Shown here piece by piece: positions 1 to 8,045 of a DNA stretch of 64,000 nt. The position numbers and the translations under genes were made by a program. The first letter of the stretch is position 1; the number at the start of each line of letters is the position of its first letter. The notes below the pieces were generated by a model, which was not told where the DNA came from, did no database searches, and saw only the letters and a list, made by a program, of their open reading frames with translations. This stretch comes from Hominenteromicrobium sp900549945 (GTDB lineage: Bacteria; Bacillota; Clostridia; Oscillospirales; Acutalibacteraceae): positions 1-64,000 of the forward strand of contig CABRNK010000015.1 in assembly GCA_902472305.1 (NCBI GenBank). The letters run 5' to 3'.

Positions 1-10
1 CTTCCGATCT
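1..10 (+). other. Residual Illumina adapter end at contig edge
   Basis: The first ten bases, CTTCCGATCT, are identical to the 3' end of the common Illumina adapter. The reading frame of the adjoining nfo gene cannot be followed into them. This suggests that base 1 is the raw end of an assembled contig with untrimmed adapter and that these bases are not genomic. Confidence 0.8.
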
Positions 11-78
11 GGAGAGCGCGGTTTTGCCCATGGCGTAGTAACCCTTGCGGCGGAGAGATGACATCCGATATGCAGCAT
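11..78 (-). pseudogene. nfo: Deoxyribonuclease IV, 5' end only, frameshifted
   Basis: Endonuclease IV cuts DNA 5' of abasic sites in base-excision repair. Reading leftward from the ATG at 78, the protein begins MLHIGCHLSA. After a one-base frame change it continues KGYYAMGKTALS. Together these match the usual Nfo start (IGCHLS, then KG, AMGK, AL). The change of frame lies at about 45-50, where the sequence reads as if one base is missing. A ribosome binding site (AAAGGA) precedes the ATG with suitable spacing. The gene starts three bases after the nitroreductase stop, so the two are probably cotranscribed. The rest lies beyond the contig edge. Because the frameshift sits next to adapter sequence it may be a low-quality-end error. 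The family call rests on about 22 residues. Confidence 0.65.
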
Positions 79-81
79 AGC

Positions 82-801
82 TTAATCCTTTCGATTCCAG
101 TGTTTAAAGATTTCTTTGGTGGAGCGCACCATTTCCCGCGCAAAGGCGGAGGTGTATTTCCGGGTATAGAGCGCCTGTGTGCGCTCGTTCGGCATCATTT
201 CGAGCAGCTCGTCCTCGGTGAGCTCGCGGTAGCCGTTTTCAAAAACGATGCTCTCCCGCGAAAAGCGCGTGGTCTGGCGGCGCTCCCGCTGCTGGGTGGT
301 GGGGTAGCCGAAAACCAGCATGCAGACCGGCGCGGTCTGCGGCGGCAGCTTGAGAAGCGCGCGGTGCTCCTCGAAATTTTCGAGAATGTCGCCGATGTAG
401 CACGAGCCGACGCCGAGACTTTCCGCCGCAGTGCAGGCGGCGTGCGCGGCGATCACCGCATCGCTTGCGGCGAGAAGCAGGTCGCTCAGCTCCGGCGCGG
501 GCACATCGCCGCCGTCACAGCCGGCGAGCCTGAATTTTCGGTGCCAGCGGCGGTAATCCGCACAGAAAATCAGCACCATTTTGGCCGAGGCGATAAACGG
601 CTGATTGTCGCAGGTGACGGCCAGACGGTCCTTGATTGCCTGATCGGTGATGTCGAGAATCGAATAGAGCATCATATTTCCGGCGGTCGGCGCGCGCATT
701 GCGGCGGCGAGGACCGCGTCCTTGATTTCCGGCGCGATTTCCCGGTCCTCGAAGACGCGCACGGATTTTCGTTCGGCCAGCAGGCGGATCGTATCGTTCA
801 T
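82..801 (-). CDS. Nitroreductase family FMN-dependent oxidoreductase
   Basis: The 239-residue protein has the nitroreductase fold signatures. Residues 10-18 give RKSVRVF, the FMN-phosphate-binding start. RAPTAGN follows near residue 36, and a glycine-rich GVGSCYIGDI stretch lies near residue 130. Such enzymes bind FMN as dimers and reduce nitro, quinone or flavin substrates with NAD(P)H in the cytoplasm; the physiological substrate cannot be read from sequence. The ATG at 801 is preferred over an in-frame upstream start because GGGAG lies about ten bases before it. The gene is followed after three bases by nfo and is divergent from a MarR gene across about 140 bases, which suggests that the MarR protein controls it. 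Confidence 0.85.
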   Translation of the reverse strand: MNDTIRLLAERKSVRVFEDREIAPEIKDAVLAAAMRAPTAGNMMLYSILDITDQAIKDRLAVTCDNQPFIASAKMVLIFCADYRRWHRKFRLAGCDGGDVPAPELSDLLLAASDAVIAAHAACTAAESLGVGSCYIGDILENFEEHRALLKLPPQTAPVCMLVFGYPTTQQRERRQTTRFSRESIVFENGYRELTEDELLEMMPNERTQALYTRKYTSAFAREMVRSTKEIFKHWNRKD

Positions 802-834
802 AAATGAGCAGCTCCCGTCCAATCAATTTTCTCC

Positions 835-863
835 AGTGTACCACAAAAGCGGCGGGATGTAAA
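835..863 (-). promoter_or_regulatory. Promoter of the nitroreductase-nfo operon
   Basis: On the minus strand, TTTACA (858-863) and TACACT (835-840) are separated by 17 bases and lie about 35 bases upstream of the start codon. It is back to back with the MarR promoter. Confidence 0.6.
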
Positions 864-882
864 TTCCGTTTGCCGCTTTGGG

Positions 883-910
883 TTGACAAAATTAACAGCG
901 GCGTTATAAT
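883..910 (+). promoter_or_regulatory. Promoter of the MarR gene
   Basis: TTGACA (883-888) and TATAAT (905-910) match both consensus hexamers exactly, with a 16-base spacer. The transcript would start about 25 bases before the GTG start codon. Confidence 0.85.
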
Positions 911-942
911 AATATCAAAAGGCGTTCGGGGAGGAATGCGGT

Positions 943-1446
943 GTGGAGCTTTATCAGATTACGGGCAGGCTGCATAAGCTGGAGCTTGTGCGCATGCTGG
1001 CGCAGAGAAAGGACATCCGGAAGGACGGGCTGTATGCGGGCCAGATGCCCGTGCTCAACTATCTGGCGGAGCACCCCGGCTGCACACAGGTGGAAATGGC
1101 TGATTTTTTGCAGGTGAGCCCGGCCTCCGTCGCGCTTTCCACAAAGCGGCTGCAAAAGGCCGGCTACTTGACGAAGGAGGTCGATGCGGAGAATCTCCGC
1201 TGCAAGCGGCTGTACCTTTCGGCGCAGGGGGAGCGCGTGCGCACGCTCTGCCGCGAGAAGATGGACCAGCTCGACCGCAAGGCGTTCGCCGGCTTCTCCG
1301 AGGAGGAGCTGCGCGCACTCGCGCAGATGCTCGACCGCATCACGATCAATCTGACGGGCGAGGCGGAAAACATCGTCAACGGCGAGACATTCGGCAGCCT
1401 GCACCGGCAGCTCGAGAGCATGGACCGGGTGGAAAAGAAGGGCTGA
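943..1446 (+). CDS. MarR family transcriptional regulator
   Basis: The 167-residue protein has the MarR winged helix-turn-helix. AGQMPVLNYLAEHPGCTQVEMADFL leads into the recognition helix VSPASVALSTKRLQKAGYL at about residues 48-78, followed by a wing (NLRCKRLYLSAQG). MarR proteins act as dimers, usually repressing nearby genes until a small phenolic, oxidant or drug ligand binds. The start is GTG, placed seven bases after GGGGAGGAA. The divergent nitroreductase is the most likely target by position. It could also regulate itself. No ligand can be inferred. Confidence 0.88.
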   Translation: MELYQITGRLHKLELVRMLAQRKDIRKDGLYAGQMPVLNYLAEHPGCTQVEMADFLQVSPASVALSTKRLQKAGYLTKEVDAENLRCKRLYLSAQGERVRTLCREKMDQLDRKAFAGFSEEELRALAQMLDRITINLTGEAENIVNGETFGSLHRQLESMDRVEKKG

Positions 1447-1555
1447 GCCCCGCAAAAAACGATGTGTTTTATCACAGCGCTTTATAAAAATATCAAATAC
1501 AACGCGGCATCCATTCATTATAATTAGGGTGAATCCGCATTGAGGAATTTATGCA

Positions 1556-2467
1556 ATGCCGATGAATCGAGCGAAATTTCATTTTGACAATACCTACGCC
1601 AGCATGGACATGCTGTACGGCCCGTACATCCTCTACCAGATCGGGGATTTGAGCTGTGAGCCGGGCTACCAGACCTTTGAGCACGAGCAGGCGGTTTACG
1701 AGGTCACCTGCGTGCTTTCGGGCAGCGGCACATTTTATGTGGACGCGCAGGCGTACAGCATGGAAAAGGGCGACCTGCTCATCACGCGCAAGGGAGAGAT
1801 GCACAACATCATATCCTCCGAAAGCGACCCGCTGCGCTACTTCTACCTCGGCTTTGATTTCGCACAGCCGGTGCAGAGCGAGCACGTTTTCCAGCTCAAG
1901 CGCTTTTTCGACCAGACCGGCGAGGTCAAGGTGTCGAACGGCCGCGGCGTGCAGGATGCGTTTATGAAGATTCTCTCCGAATTCATTTCGGACGACATCC
2001 TTTCGAATCTTCTGATCGAGGCGTATATGCACGAGATCATCTGCGGCGTGTACCGCATTTTCAGCCGCCGCTATTACAGAAGCTACCTTCTGAGCGGCAG
2101 CAACAACACAGACGAAAAGCTCGTCTACGATGTGATCAATTACATCGACGTCAATCTGGAATCGATGGAGAATCTCAGCGCACTCAGCCGCGAATTCGGG
2201 TACAGCTACACCCATATCGCGCAGAAGTTTTCGGCGCTGACCGGCGAAAGCCTCAAGGCCTACCACACGAAGCGGCGCTTTGAAAAGGCGAACGAATACC
2301 TGCGCGAGGGGTATTCGATCACAAAGGTCGCCGAGCTGATGGGGTTCAAGTCCATTCACGCGTTCAGCCGTGCCTACAAGAAATACGTGGGCATTGCGCC
2401 GCGAGAATATAAAAAACGGGAAGAGGAGAGCCGCAGGGCATCGGCCTCGCCCACGGAAAACAGTTAA
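1556..2467 (+). CDS. AraC family regulator with N-terminal cupin
   Basis: This 303-residue protein has an N-terminal cupin-like ligand domain (about residues 25-100, including the GxGTFYVD and KGDLLITRKGEMH strands). At the C-terminus is a double helix-turn-helix of the AraC type (about 205-290: LSREFGYSYTHIAQKF, then ITKVAELMGFKSIHAFSRAYKKYVGIAP). Such regulators usually sense a sugar and activate the neighbouring catabolic operon. The stop lies 13 bases upstream of a Gfo/Idh/MocA dehydrogenase gene, followed by a TIM-barrel isomerase, so it probably controls those genes. The ATG at 1556 is chosen because TGAGGAA ends eight bases before it. The ligand is unknown. Confidence 0.87.
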   Translation: MPMNRAKFHFDNTYASMDMLYGPYILYQIGDLSCEPGYQTFEHEQAVYEVTCVLSGSGTFYVDAQAYSMEKGDLLITRKGEMHNIISSESDPLRYFYLGFDFAQPVQSEHVFQLKRFFDQTGEVKVSNGRGVQDAFMKILSEFISDDILSNLLIEAYMHEIICGVYRIFSRRYYRSYLLSGSNNTDEKLVYDVINYIDVNLESMENLSALSREFGYSYTHIAQKFSALTGESLKAYHTKRRFEKANEYLREGYSITKVAELMGFKSIHAFSRAYKKYVGIAPREYKKREEESRRASASPTENS

Positions 2468-2480
2468 AGGAGTTTTTACC

Positions 2481-3536
2481 ATGAAAGTTGCCGTCATCGG
2501 ATGCGGTACGATTGCAAATGCAGCGCACATCCCATCCTACATGAACAACCCGGAAGCGGAGATCAAGTATTTCTGCGACATCATCCCCGAGCGCGCCGAG
2601 GCTGCCGTGGAGAAGTACGGCTGCGGCACCGCGGTCGTCGACTACCACGATGTGCTCGCCGACCCGGAGATCGAGGCCGTCTCGGTCTGCACGCCGAACA
2701 ACGTGCACCCGACGATCACGATCGACGCGCTGCGCGCGGGCAAGAACGTCCTGTGCGAGAAGCCGGCGGCGAGAACGTACAAGGAAGCGCTCGAGATGCA
2801 GAAAGTGCAGCATGAGACGGGCAAGGTGCTGAACATCGGCGTCGTCAACCGCTTCAACGACAGCGTCAACCTGATCAAGAAATACATCGACGACGGCAAG
2901 CTCGGTGACGTGTACCACGTATATGCGAGCTTCCGCGCCCACCGCTCGATCCCGGGCCTCGGCGGCGCCTTCACGACGAAGGAGATCGCAGGCGGCGGCG
3001 CGCTGATTGACTGGGGCGTGCATTACCTCGACATCGTCATGTACTGCTGCGGCGACCCGAAGGTCAAGACTGTCACGGGCGAGGTGTTCAGCAAGCTCGG
3101 CGTCGACATGAAGGGCTATGCGTACAAGGATATGTGGGCGGGCCCCCCGAAGTACGACGGCGTCTATAACGTGGACGATTCGGTCGTCGGCATGATCCGC
3201 ACGGACGGCCCGGTCATCTCCCTGCACGGCGCGTGGGCGCAGAACATCGGCGTCGCGGAGCAGTACATCGACTTCATCGGCGATAAGGCCGGCATTCGCC
3301 TCCAGTACGGCAAGGACTTCACGGTCTACACCGCGGAGCACGGCGCGCTCGTCGAGTACAAGCCGGAGTTCAACATGCGCGACCACTTCCAGAACGAGAT
3401 CGACGCGTTCATCAACTGCATCAAGACCGGCGAGAAACTGCCGTCGCACATCGACACGGTGATTATCACCGCGCAGATGATGCAGGCGATCTACGATTCC
3501 TCCGCGGAGCACAGGGAGATCGTGCTCGGCGAATAA
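2481..3536 (+). CDS. Gfo/Idh/MocA family NAD(P)-dependent sugar oxidoreductase
   Basis: The 351-residue protein starts with a Rossmann nucleotide-binding motif (VIGCGTIANAAHIP, residues 4-17). It carries the family's EKPAA motif near residue 94, where the lysine is catalytic, and GGALIDWGVHYLDIV near residue 172, where the histidine belongs to the active site. Members oxidise or reduce sugars, inositols or their derivatives in the cytoplasm. The ATG at 2481 follows AAAGGAG by eight bases; a longer in-frame opening has no such site. The gene sits between an AraC regulator and a sugar isomerase/epimerase, a layout typical of a small inducible sugar-derivative pathway. The substrate is not deducible. 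Confidence 0.88.
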   Translation: MKVAVIGCGTIANAAHIPSYMNNPEAEIKYFCDIIPERAEAAVEKYGCGTAVVDYHDVLADPEIEAVSVCTPNNVHPTITIDALRAGKNVLCEKPAARTYKEALEMQKVQHETGKVLNIGVVNRFNDSVNLIKKYIDDGKLGDVYHVYASFRAHRSIPGLGGAFTTKEIAGGGALIDWGVHYLDIVMYCCGDPKVKTVTGEVFSKLGVDMKGYAYKDMWAGPPKYDGVYNVDDSVVGMIRTDGPVISLHGAWAQNIGVAEQYIDFIGDKAGIRLQYGKDFTVYTAEHGALVEYKPEFNMRDHFQNEIDAFINCIKTGEKLPSHIDTVIITAQMMQAIYDSSAEHREIVLGE

Positions 3537-3572
3537 GCCCGAAAAACAGCATTTCAGAAAGGACGGTTTTCT

Positions 3573-4412
3573 ATGTATCCTTTTTCCATCGGCGTCCTGA
3601 TGGACGGTTTCCGCACCGACACGCTGACCGCGCTCGATAAGGCCGCGGCCGTCGGCGCAAAGGGCATTCAGGTCTATGCGACAAAGGGCGAGCTTTCGCC
3701 GGAAAATATGAATGCCGAGGCGCGCCGCGAGTTTTTAAAGCGCGTCAAGGACCACGGCCTCGTCGTTTCCGCGCTCTGCGGCGACCTTGGCCACGGCTTC
3801 AATAAACCGGAGATGAACCCGGAGCTGATCGAGCGCTCGAAGCGCATCGTCGATCTCGCAAAGGATCTCGAAACCGACGTGATCACGACGCACATCGGCG
3901 TTGTGCCGGCGGATCCGGCGCACCCGCGCTACGCGATCATGCAGGACGCATGCGGCAAGCTCGCCGCCTATGCGGACTCGATGCAGGCGCATTTCGCGGT
4001 GGAGACCGGTCCGGAGATCGCCGTGACGCTCAAGGCGTTCCTCGACGGCCTGCATTCGAAAGGCGTTTCCGTCAACCTCGACCCGGCGAACTTCGTCATG
4101 GTCACGGGCGACGACCCGGTGCAGGCGGTCTACACGCTGAAGGACTACATCGTACATACGCACGCGAAGGACGGCAAGCGCCTCCACTATGTGGAGCCGG
4201 AGATCCTCTACGGCATGGAGGAATCCGATATGCTGCAGGATACCTCGTTCATCGAGCTGCCGCTCGGCGAGGGCGACGTCGATTTCCCGGCATACCTCAA
4301 GGCGCTGGACGACATCGGCTACAAGGGCTTCCTGACGATCGAGCGTGAGGTCGGCGACGACCCCGAGGGCGACATCCGCAAGGCGGTCGATTTCCTCCGC
4401 GCACATATCTGA
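3573..4412 (+). CDS. Sugar phosphate isomerase/epimerase-like TIM barrel protein
   Basis: The 279-residue protein resembles the xylose isomerase-like TIM-barrel family (AP endonuclease 2 superfamily). Expected metal-site segments are present: a conserved histidine in ITTHIG (about residue 109), VETGPE (about 143), a DPANF strand (about 171), HTHAKDG (about 192) and the final TIEREVG (about 257). Enzymes of this type isomerise or epimerise sugars, inososes or keto acids using divalent metal. It lies 36 bases after the Gfo/Idh/MocA gene with AGAAAGGA before its ATG, so the pair is almost certainly one operon and one pathway. No specific reaction is claimed. Confidence 0.85.
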   Translation: MYPFSIGVLMDGFRTDTLTALDKAAAVGAKGIQVYATKGELSPENMNAEARREFLKRVKDHGLVVSALCGDLGHGFNKPEMNPELIERSKRIVDLAKDLETDVITTHIGVVPADPAHPRYAIMQDACGKLAAYADSMQAHFAVETGPEIAVTLKAFLDGLHSKGVSVNLDPANFVMVTGDDPVQAVYTLKDYIVHTHAKDGKRLHYVEPEILYGMEESDMLQDTSFIELPLGEGDVDFPAYLKALDDIGYKGFLTIEREVGDDPEGDIRKAVDFLRAHI

Positions 4413-4486
4413 GCATTATTTTGCACAATGGGGAAGGACGGCACGCGCCGCCCTTCCTTCATCTTTCAGAAGGAGGGAAAACGGAA

Positions 4487-5017
4487 ATGAAAGAACGCGA
4501 GGTTTGGGATGCAGTCGACGCCAAGGGCCGGAAGCTCGGCTTCGACCTGTACCGCGACGAATGGGACACGCCGCGCCGCCCGGCGGGGGCGTATCACGAG
4601 GTCGTGGAGATCGTCGTCTTTACGAGACAGCGCGAGGTGCTCGTCACCCAGCGCGACCCGAAGAAGCGCTACGGGCTCAAGTGGGAGGTCACCGGCGGCT
4701 CGGTGCTGAAGGGTGAAACCCTGCTTGCGGCCGCTGTGCGGGAGCTGCGCGAGGAAACGGGGATCGCCGTTTCGCAGGCGGAGCTGACGCAGATCGACCG
4801 GCAGGTTCGCGACGACCCGCCGAGCATATACCACGTATACGCCGCGACCGTGCCGGATAAAACGGTGCCGATCACGCTGCAGCCCGGCGAAACGGTCGAC
4901 AGCAAATTCATTTCGTTCGAGGATTTTTTGAAAGCGGCGTACAGCGAGGACTATGTGCTCTGGTGCGTGCAGAGCTGCGGGATGCAGCTTCGCCGCTATG
5001 CCGATGCAATCCGATGA
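4487..5017 (+). CDS. NUDIX hydrolase
   Basis: The 176-residue protein contains a complete Nudix box. It runs from G to E with five residues between, then seven residues to REL, EE and GI (GGSVLKGE... RELREETGI, about residues 66-90). The glutamates bind the magnesium used to hydrolyse a nucleoside diphosphate linked to another group. The N-terminal DAKGRKLGFDLYRDEW resembles Nudix proteins related to isopentenyl-diphosphate isomerases and other broad-range hydrolases, so the substrate is open. The ATG at 4487 lies eight bases after AGAAGGAGGG. It is 74 bases downstream of the sugar operon and may belong to it. Confidence 0.88.
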   Translation: MKEREVWDAVDAKGRKLGFDLYRDEWDTPRRPAGAYHEVVEIVVFTRQREVLVTQRDPKKRYGLKWEVTGGSVLKGETLLAAAVRELREETGIAVSQAELTQIDRQVRDDPPSIYHVYAATVPDKTVPITLQPGETVDSKFISFEDFLKAAYSEDYVLWCVQSCGMQLRRYADAIR

Positions 5018-5054
5018 CGGCGTGAAAAAAACTTATGCAATTTCGGCTTTCCTG

Positions 5055-5083
5055 TTGTATTCCGTAAGCTTCTGTGCTAGAAT
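5055..5083 (+). promoter_or_regulatory. Promoter of the yitT-like gene
   Basis: TTGTAT (5055-5060) and TAGAAT (5078-5083) are spaced by 17 bases, about 50 bases upstream of the start codon. Confidence 0.6.
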
Positions 5084-5133
5084 CTCAACGGTCAAAATAA
5101 AGCGGGCGCGGCCCCGCACAGGAGCGCTGTAAA

Positions 5134-6003
5134 ATGAATAACCCAGTCAAACGCATCGGCCGGGCCGAAATCAATAATTTCCTTCTGGTCACTCTAGGCA
5201 CGGTTCTCACGGCCGTCGGCATCTATTTCTTTAAGTTTCCGAATAATTTCTCGACGGGCGGCGTCAGCGGTATTTCGATTTTGCTCGGCCGGCTTGTCCC
5301 GTTCCTTTCGCCGGCGGTCACGATGTGGGCGATCAATCTGATTTTGCTGCTCGTCGGCTTCCTGTTTTTCGGGCGCGGCTTCGGCCTGATGACGGCGTAT
5401 TGCAGCATGCTGTACTCGTTTCTTACCTGGCTGTTTGAGGTCATTTATCCGATGACGCAGCCCTTTACAGATCAGCCGTTTCTCGAACTGTGCTTCGCGA
5501 TGATGCTGCCGGCGGTCGGCTCGGCGATCCTCTTCAACTGCAACGCCTCGAGCGGCGGCACGGACATCGTGGCGATGATCCTCAAGAAGTACACGAGTCT
5601 CGACATTGGCAAGGCGCTGCTTGTGAGCGACGCGCTGATCGCGGCTTCCGCCTGCTTTGTGTTCGGCATCCGCACCGGCCTGTTTTCGCTGCTCGGCCTT
5701 GTTATCAAGGCGTTTGTTGTGGATTCCGTGATCGAGAGCATCAACCTGTGCAAGTATTTTTCGATCGTCACCGCCTGTCCCGATGCGATCTGCGACTATG
5801 TCATCCGGGAGATGAACCGCAGCTCCACTGTGATCGACGCCGTGGGCGCGTACTCCCACGAGGACAGAAAAGTGATCATGGTGGCCTGCCGCCGCAGCGA
5901 AGCGGTCAAGCTCCGGCATTTCATCAAGACGGTTGATCCGAAGGCGTTCATGTTCATCACCAATACGAGCGAGATCATCGGCAAGGGATTTCGGTCGGTA
6001 TAG
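5134..6003 (+). CDS. YitT family membrane protein (DUF161 plus DUF2179)
   Basis: The 289-residue protein has about five to six hydrophobic segments in its first 200 residues, including FPNNFSTGGVSGISILLG and NASSGGTDIVAMILKKY, which are typical of the YitT/DUF161 family. A soluble C-terminal DUF2179 domain follows (about 215-285, with RSSTVIDAVGAYS and FIKTVDPKAFMFI). The molecular function of this widespread Firmicute family is not established. The ATG follows AGGAG by about ten bases. The gene has its own promoter and terminator, so it is monocistronic. No sequence abnormality is seen. Confidence 0.87.
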   Translation: MNNPVKRIGRAEINNFLLVTLGTVLTAVGIYFFKFPNNFSTGGVSGISILLGRLVPFLSPAVTMWAINLILLLVGFLFFGRGFGLMTAYCSMLYSFLTWLFEVIYPMTQPFTDQPFLELCFAMMLPAVGSAILFNCNASSGGTDIVAMILKKYTSLDIGKALLVSDALIAASACFVFGIRTGLFSLLGLVIKAFVVDSVIESINLCKYFSIVTACPDAICDYVIREMNRSSTVIDAVGAYSHEDRKVIMVACRRSEAVKLRHFIKTVDPKAFMFITNTSEIIGKGFRSV

Positions 6004-6015
6004 CGGCACGATCGG

Positions 6016-6044
6016 AAAGGGCTTCCTGCGCGGAGGCCCTTTTT
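6016..6044 (+). terminator. Intrinsic terminator after yitT-like gene
   Basis: An 11-bp stem (AAAGGGCTTCC pairing with GGAGGCCCTTT, one G-U pair) with a five-base loop ends in a T run. Confidence 0.8.
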
Positions 6045-6099
6045 GCTGCGTTGAGAGCAGCCCGGCGCGAGCGTGCGCCGAAAAATGCTGTAAAAAGGA

Positions 6100-6127
6100 T
6101 TGGGGGGTGCGGCATTTGTGCTATAAT
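6100..6127 (+). promoter_or_regulatory. Promoter of the MFS gene, with long leader
   Basis: TTGGGG (6100-6105) and a consensus TATAAT (6122-6127) have a 16-base spacer. The start codon is about 137 bases after the -10 box. This long GC-rich leader contains several short inverted repeats, for example GGCT/AGCC arms around 6208-6243. I recognise no known riboswitch in it. Confidence 0.5.
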
Positions 6128-6264
6128 GATACCGGCTTTGAATACCGGGCCTATTTCGCCGAAAAACGTGCGTACAGCGGCAAAAGATGCGCTTTATCGG
6201 GCGGGAGGCTGCGGGGAAGCGGTAAAACGGCCGCGCAGAGCCGATTTAAGGGAGGGTGTCTGAA

Positions 6265-7446
6265 ATGACAAATTTACTGCTTGCAATTATTTACATGGCC
6301 TTTATCAGCCTCGGGCTGCCGGACGCGCTGCTCGGCGCGGCATGGCCGACGATGCAGCCGGAATTCGGCGTGCCGATCTCTTACGCCGGCATCATCTCCA
6401 TGATCATCGCGGTCGGGACGATCGTGTCCAGCCTGCAGAGCGACCGTCTGACCCGCTGCCTCGGTGCGGGCAAGGTGACGGCGGTCAGCGTGGCCATGAC
6501 GGCCGCGGCGCTGATCGGCTTTTCCCTGACGCATTCCTTCTGGCTGCTCTGCGTTTGGGCGGTGCCGTACGGCCTCGGCGCCGGCGGCGTGGATGCTTCG
6601 CTCAACAATTACGTTGCGCTGCACTACGAGAGCCGCCACATGAGCTGGCTGCACTGCATGTGGGGCATCGGCGCGACGCTCGGCCCCTATCTCATGGGCT
6701 ATGCGCTGACAAACGGAGGCGGCTGGAATGCGGGCTACCGTTACATCGGCATTATCCAGATCGTGCTGACGGCGTTCCTTTTGTTCAGCCTTCCGCTCTG
6801 GAAAAAGCGCAAGGGCGCACAAGCCGATGCAGGCGCTGAAATGGGTGAGGCGCTCACACTGCGGCAGATCGTCGGGATCCCCGGCGCGAAGGAGGTTATG
6901 GTCTGCTTCTTCTGCTACTGCGCCGTAGAGCAGACGACGACCCTGTGGGCCAGCAGCTACCTCTCCATTTACAAGGGGATGGCGCCGGAAACCGCGGCGA
7001 GCTTTGCGAGCATGTTTTTCATCGGCATCACAGCCGGGCGCGCGGTCTGCGGCTTTATCACCATGAAGCTGAGCGATACGCAGATGATCCGGCTCGGGCT
7101 CGTGCTGATCGCGCTCGGGGTTATTGCCATGCTGCTGCCGGGCGCGCCGGCGGTGGCGCTGGCCGGCCTCGTGCTGATCGGCCTCGGCTGCGCGCCGATC
7201 TACCCGTGCATCATCCATTCCACGCCCGACCACTTCGGCGCAGACAAGTCGCAGGCGATCATCGGCGTTCAGATGGCGAGCGCCTACGTTGGAAGCTGCC
7301 TGATGCCGCCGCTGTTCGGCCTGATCGCAAACAACATCACCGTGGCGCTGCTCCCGGTCTTTCTGCTTTTGGTGCTTGTCCTGATGGCGGTCATGCACGA
7401 GCTCCTCACAAAGCGCGCGCCTGTCCGCACCAAGCGGGAGGGGTGA
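6265..7446 (+). CDS. Major facilitator superfamily transporter
   Basis: The 393-residue protein has about 12 hydrophobic segments and opens with IYMAFISLGLPDALLGAAWP, followed by SDRLTRCLGAGKV in the first cytoplasmic loop, the MFS motif-A position. It resembles the fucose/glucose-permease-like group of MFS proteins (GLPDALLG, GxGGVDASLNNYV, SWLHCMWGIGATLGPY). It would export or import a small solute by proton coupling; the substrate is unknown. ATG at 6265 is chosen because GGAGG ends nine bases before it, while the upstream in-frame GTG abuts the ribosome binding site. It is monocistronic and borders the AT-rich island on its right. Confidence 0.87.
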   Translation: MTNLLLAIIYMAFISLGLPDALLGAAWPTMQPEFGVPISYAGIISMIIAVGTIVSSLQSDRLTRCLGAGKVTAVSVAMTAAALIGFSLTHSFWLLCVWAVPYGLGAGGVDASLNNYVALHYESRHMSWLHCMWGIGATLGPYLMGYALTNGGGWNAGYRYIGIIQIVLTAFLLFSLPLWKKRKGAQADAGAEMGEALTLRQIVGIPGAKEVMVCFFCYCAVEQTTTLWASSYLSIYKGMAPETAASFASMFFIGITAGRAVCGFITMKLSDTQMIRLGLVLIALGVIAMLLPGAPAVALAGLVLIGLGCAPIYPCIIHSTPDHFGADKSQAIIGVQMASAYVGSCLMPPLFGLIANNITVALLPVFLLLVLVLMAVMHELLTKRAPVRTKREG

Positions 7447-7750
7447 GCGGGGGCAGCGCCCCAAGGTGCCCTGTTGAATGCGCTGTATTCAGCTTTTGGC
7501 TTTATTATTTGAGGCGCTCTCTGTGTTTGCGACGAACAACAGAGAACTGAACAGTGCAGATTTCGAGATGTCTCTGCTTTCATGAAGTTTTTTTGATTTT
7601 AATTAGCTGTTGACTTAATTTCCGGTTAACAAAACCAAAAGCGCAGACGCTGAAAAATGGCTTGAACTCTAGCTTTTTTGACGTTTGCTGCAAAAACGGT
7701 GCTTCAGTTACCTTCACATAATTCTTTGCAAATATGTGAGTGATCTCTTG
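7447..7750. other. Intergenic stretch at left edge of AT-rich island
   Basis: No gene is supported here. It contains a stem-loop built on CTCTCTGTGTTTG and AACAGAGA (about 7517-7545) without a T run, and the left copy of a 14-base direct repeat. Base composition becomes clearly AT-richer from about 7570. Confidence 0.5.
7607..7620 (+). repeat. Left copy of 14-bp direct repeat flanking island
   Basis: CTGTTGACTTAATT here recurs exactly at 11757-11770. Just upstream, both copies also share GTTT...GATT blocks. The two copies bracket the low-GC island that contains a recombinase remnant, so they may be attachment-site or insertion duplications. Alternatively, the left copy is a displaced duplicate of the arsR promoter. 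Confidence 0.5.
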
Positions 7751-7779
7751 TTGACTTTTATAATTTTGGATGATATACT
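7751..7779 (+). promoter_or_regulatory. Strong promoter of the repeat-containing leader
   Basis: TTGACT (7751-7756) and TATACT (7774-7779) are separated by exactly 17 bases. The transcript would begin near 7786 and run into the GCAC-repeat leader ORF. Confidence 0.8.
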
Positions 7780-7817
7780 AATTTTGAATCCGTAAAAGAC
7801 TTGACAGGAGGAACAAA

Positions 7818-7954
<137 letters not shown>

Positions 7955-7964
<10 letters not shown>

Positions 7965-8007
7965 CTGATTCGCATAATTGCGAATCAGTTATACCTTTTT
8001 GTTTTTT
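7955..8007 (+). terminator. Very strong intrinsic terminator before surface gene
   Basis: The two 19-base arms (7955-7973 and 7980-7998) are perfectly complementary around a six-base loop. The tail is five T, G, six T. The leader stop codon TAA (7962-7964) is inside the 5' arm. No convincing promoter fits between the hairpin and the surface-protein start at 8046, so expression of that gene probably needs read-through. Confidence 0.92.
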
Positions 8008-8045
8008 GCTGGATGCGGAGAATAATTCAGAGAGGATTGAAGAGT

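Noticed and set aside
7996..8027. Promoter for the surface gene downstream of the terminator
   Set aside because: The best candidate (TTGTTT with ATAATT) matches the consensus poorly and overlaps the terminator tail, so read-through is the better model.
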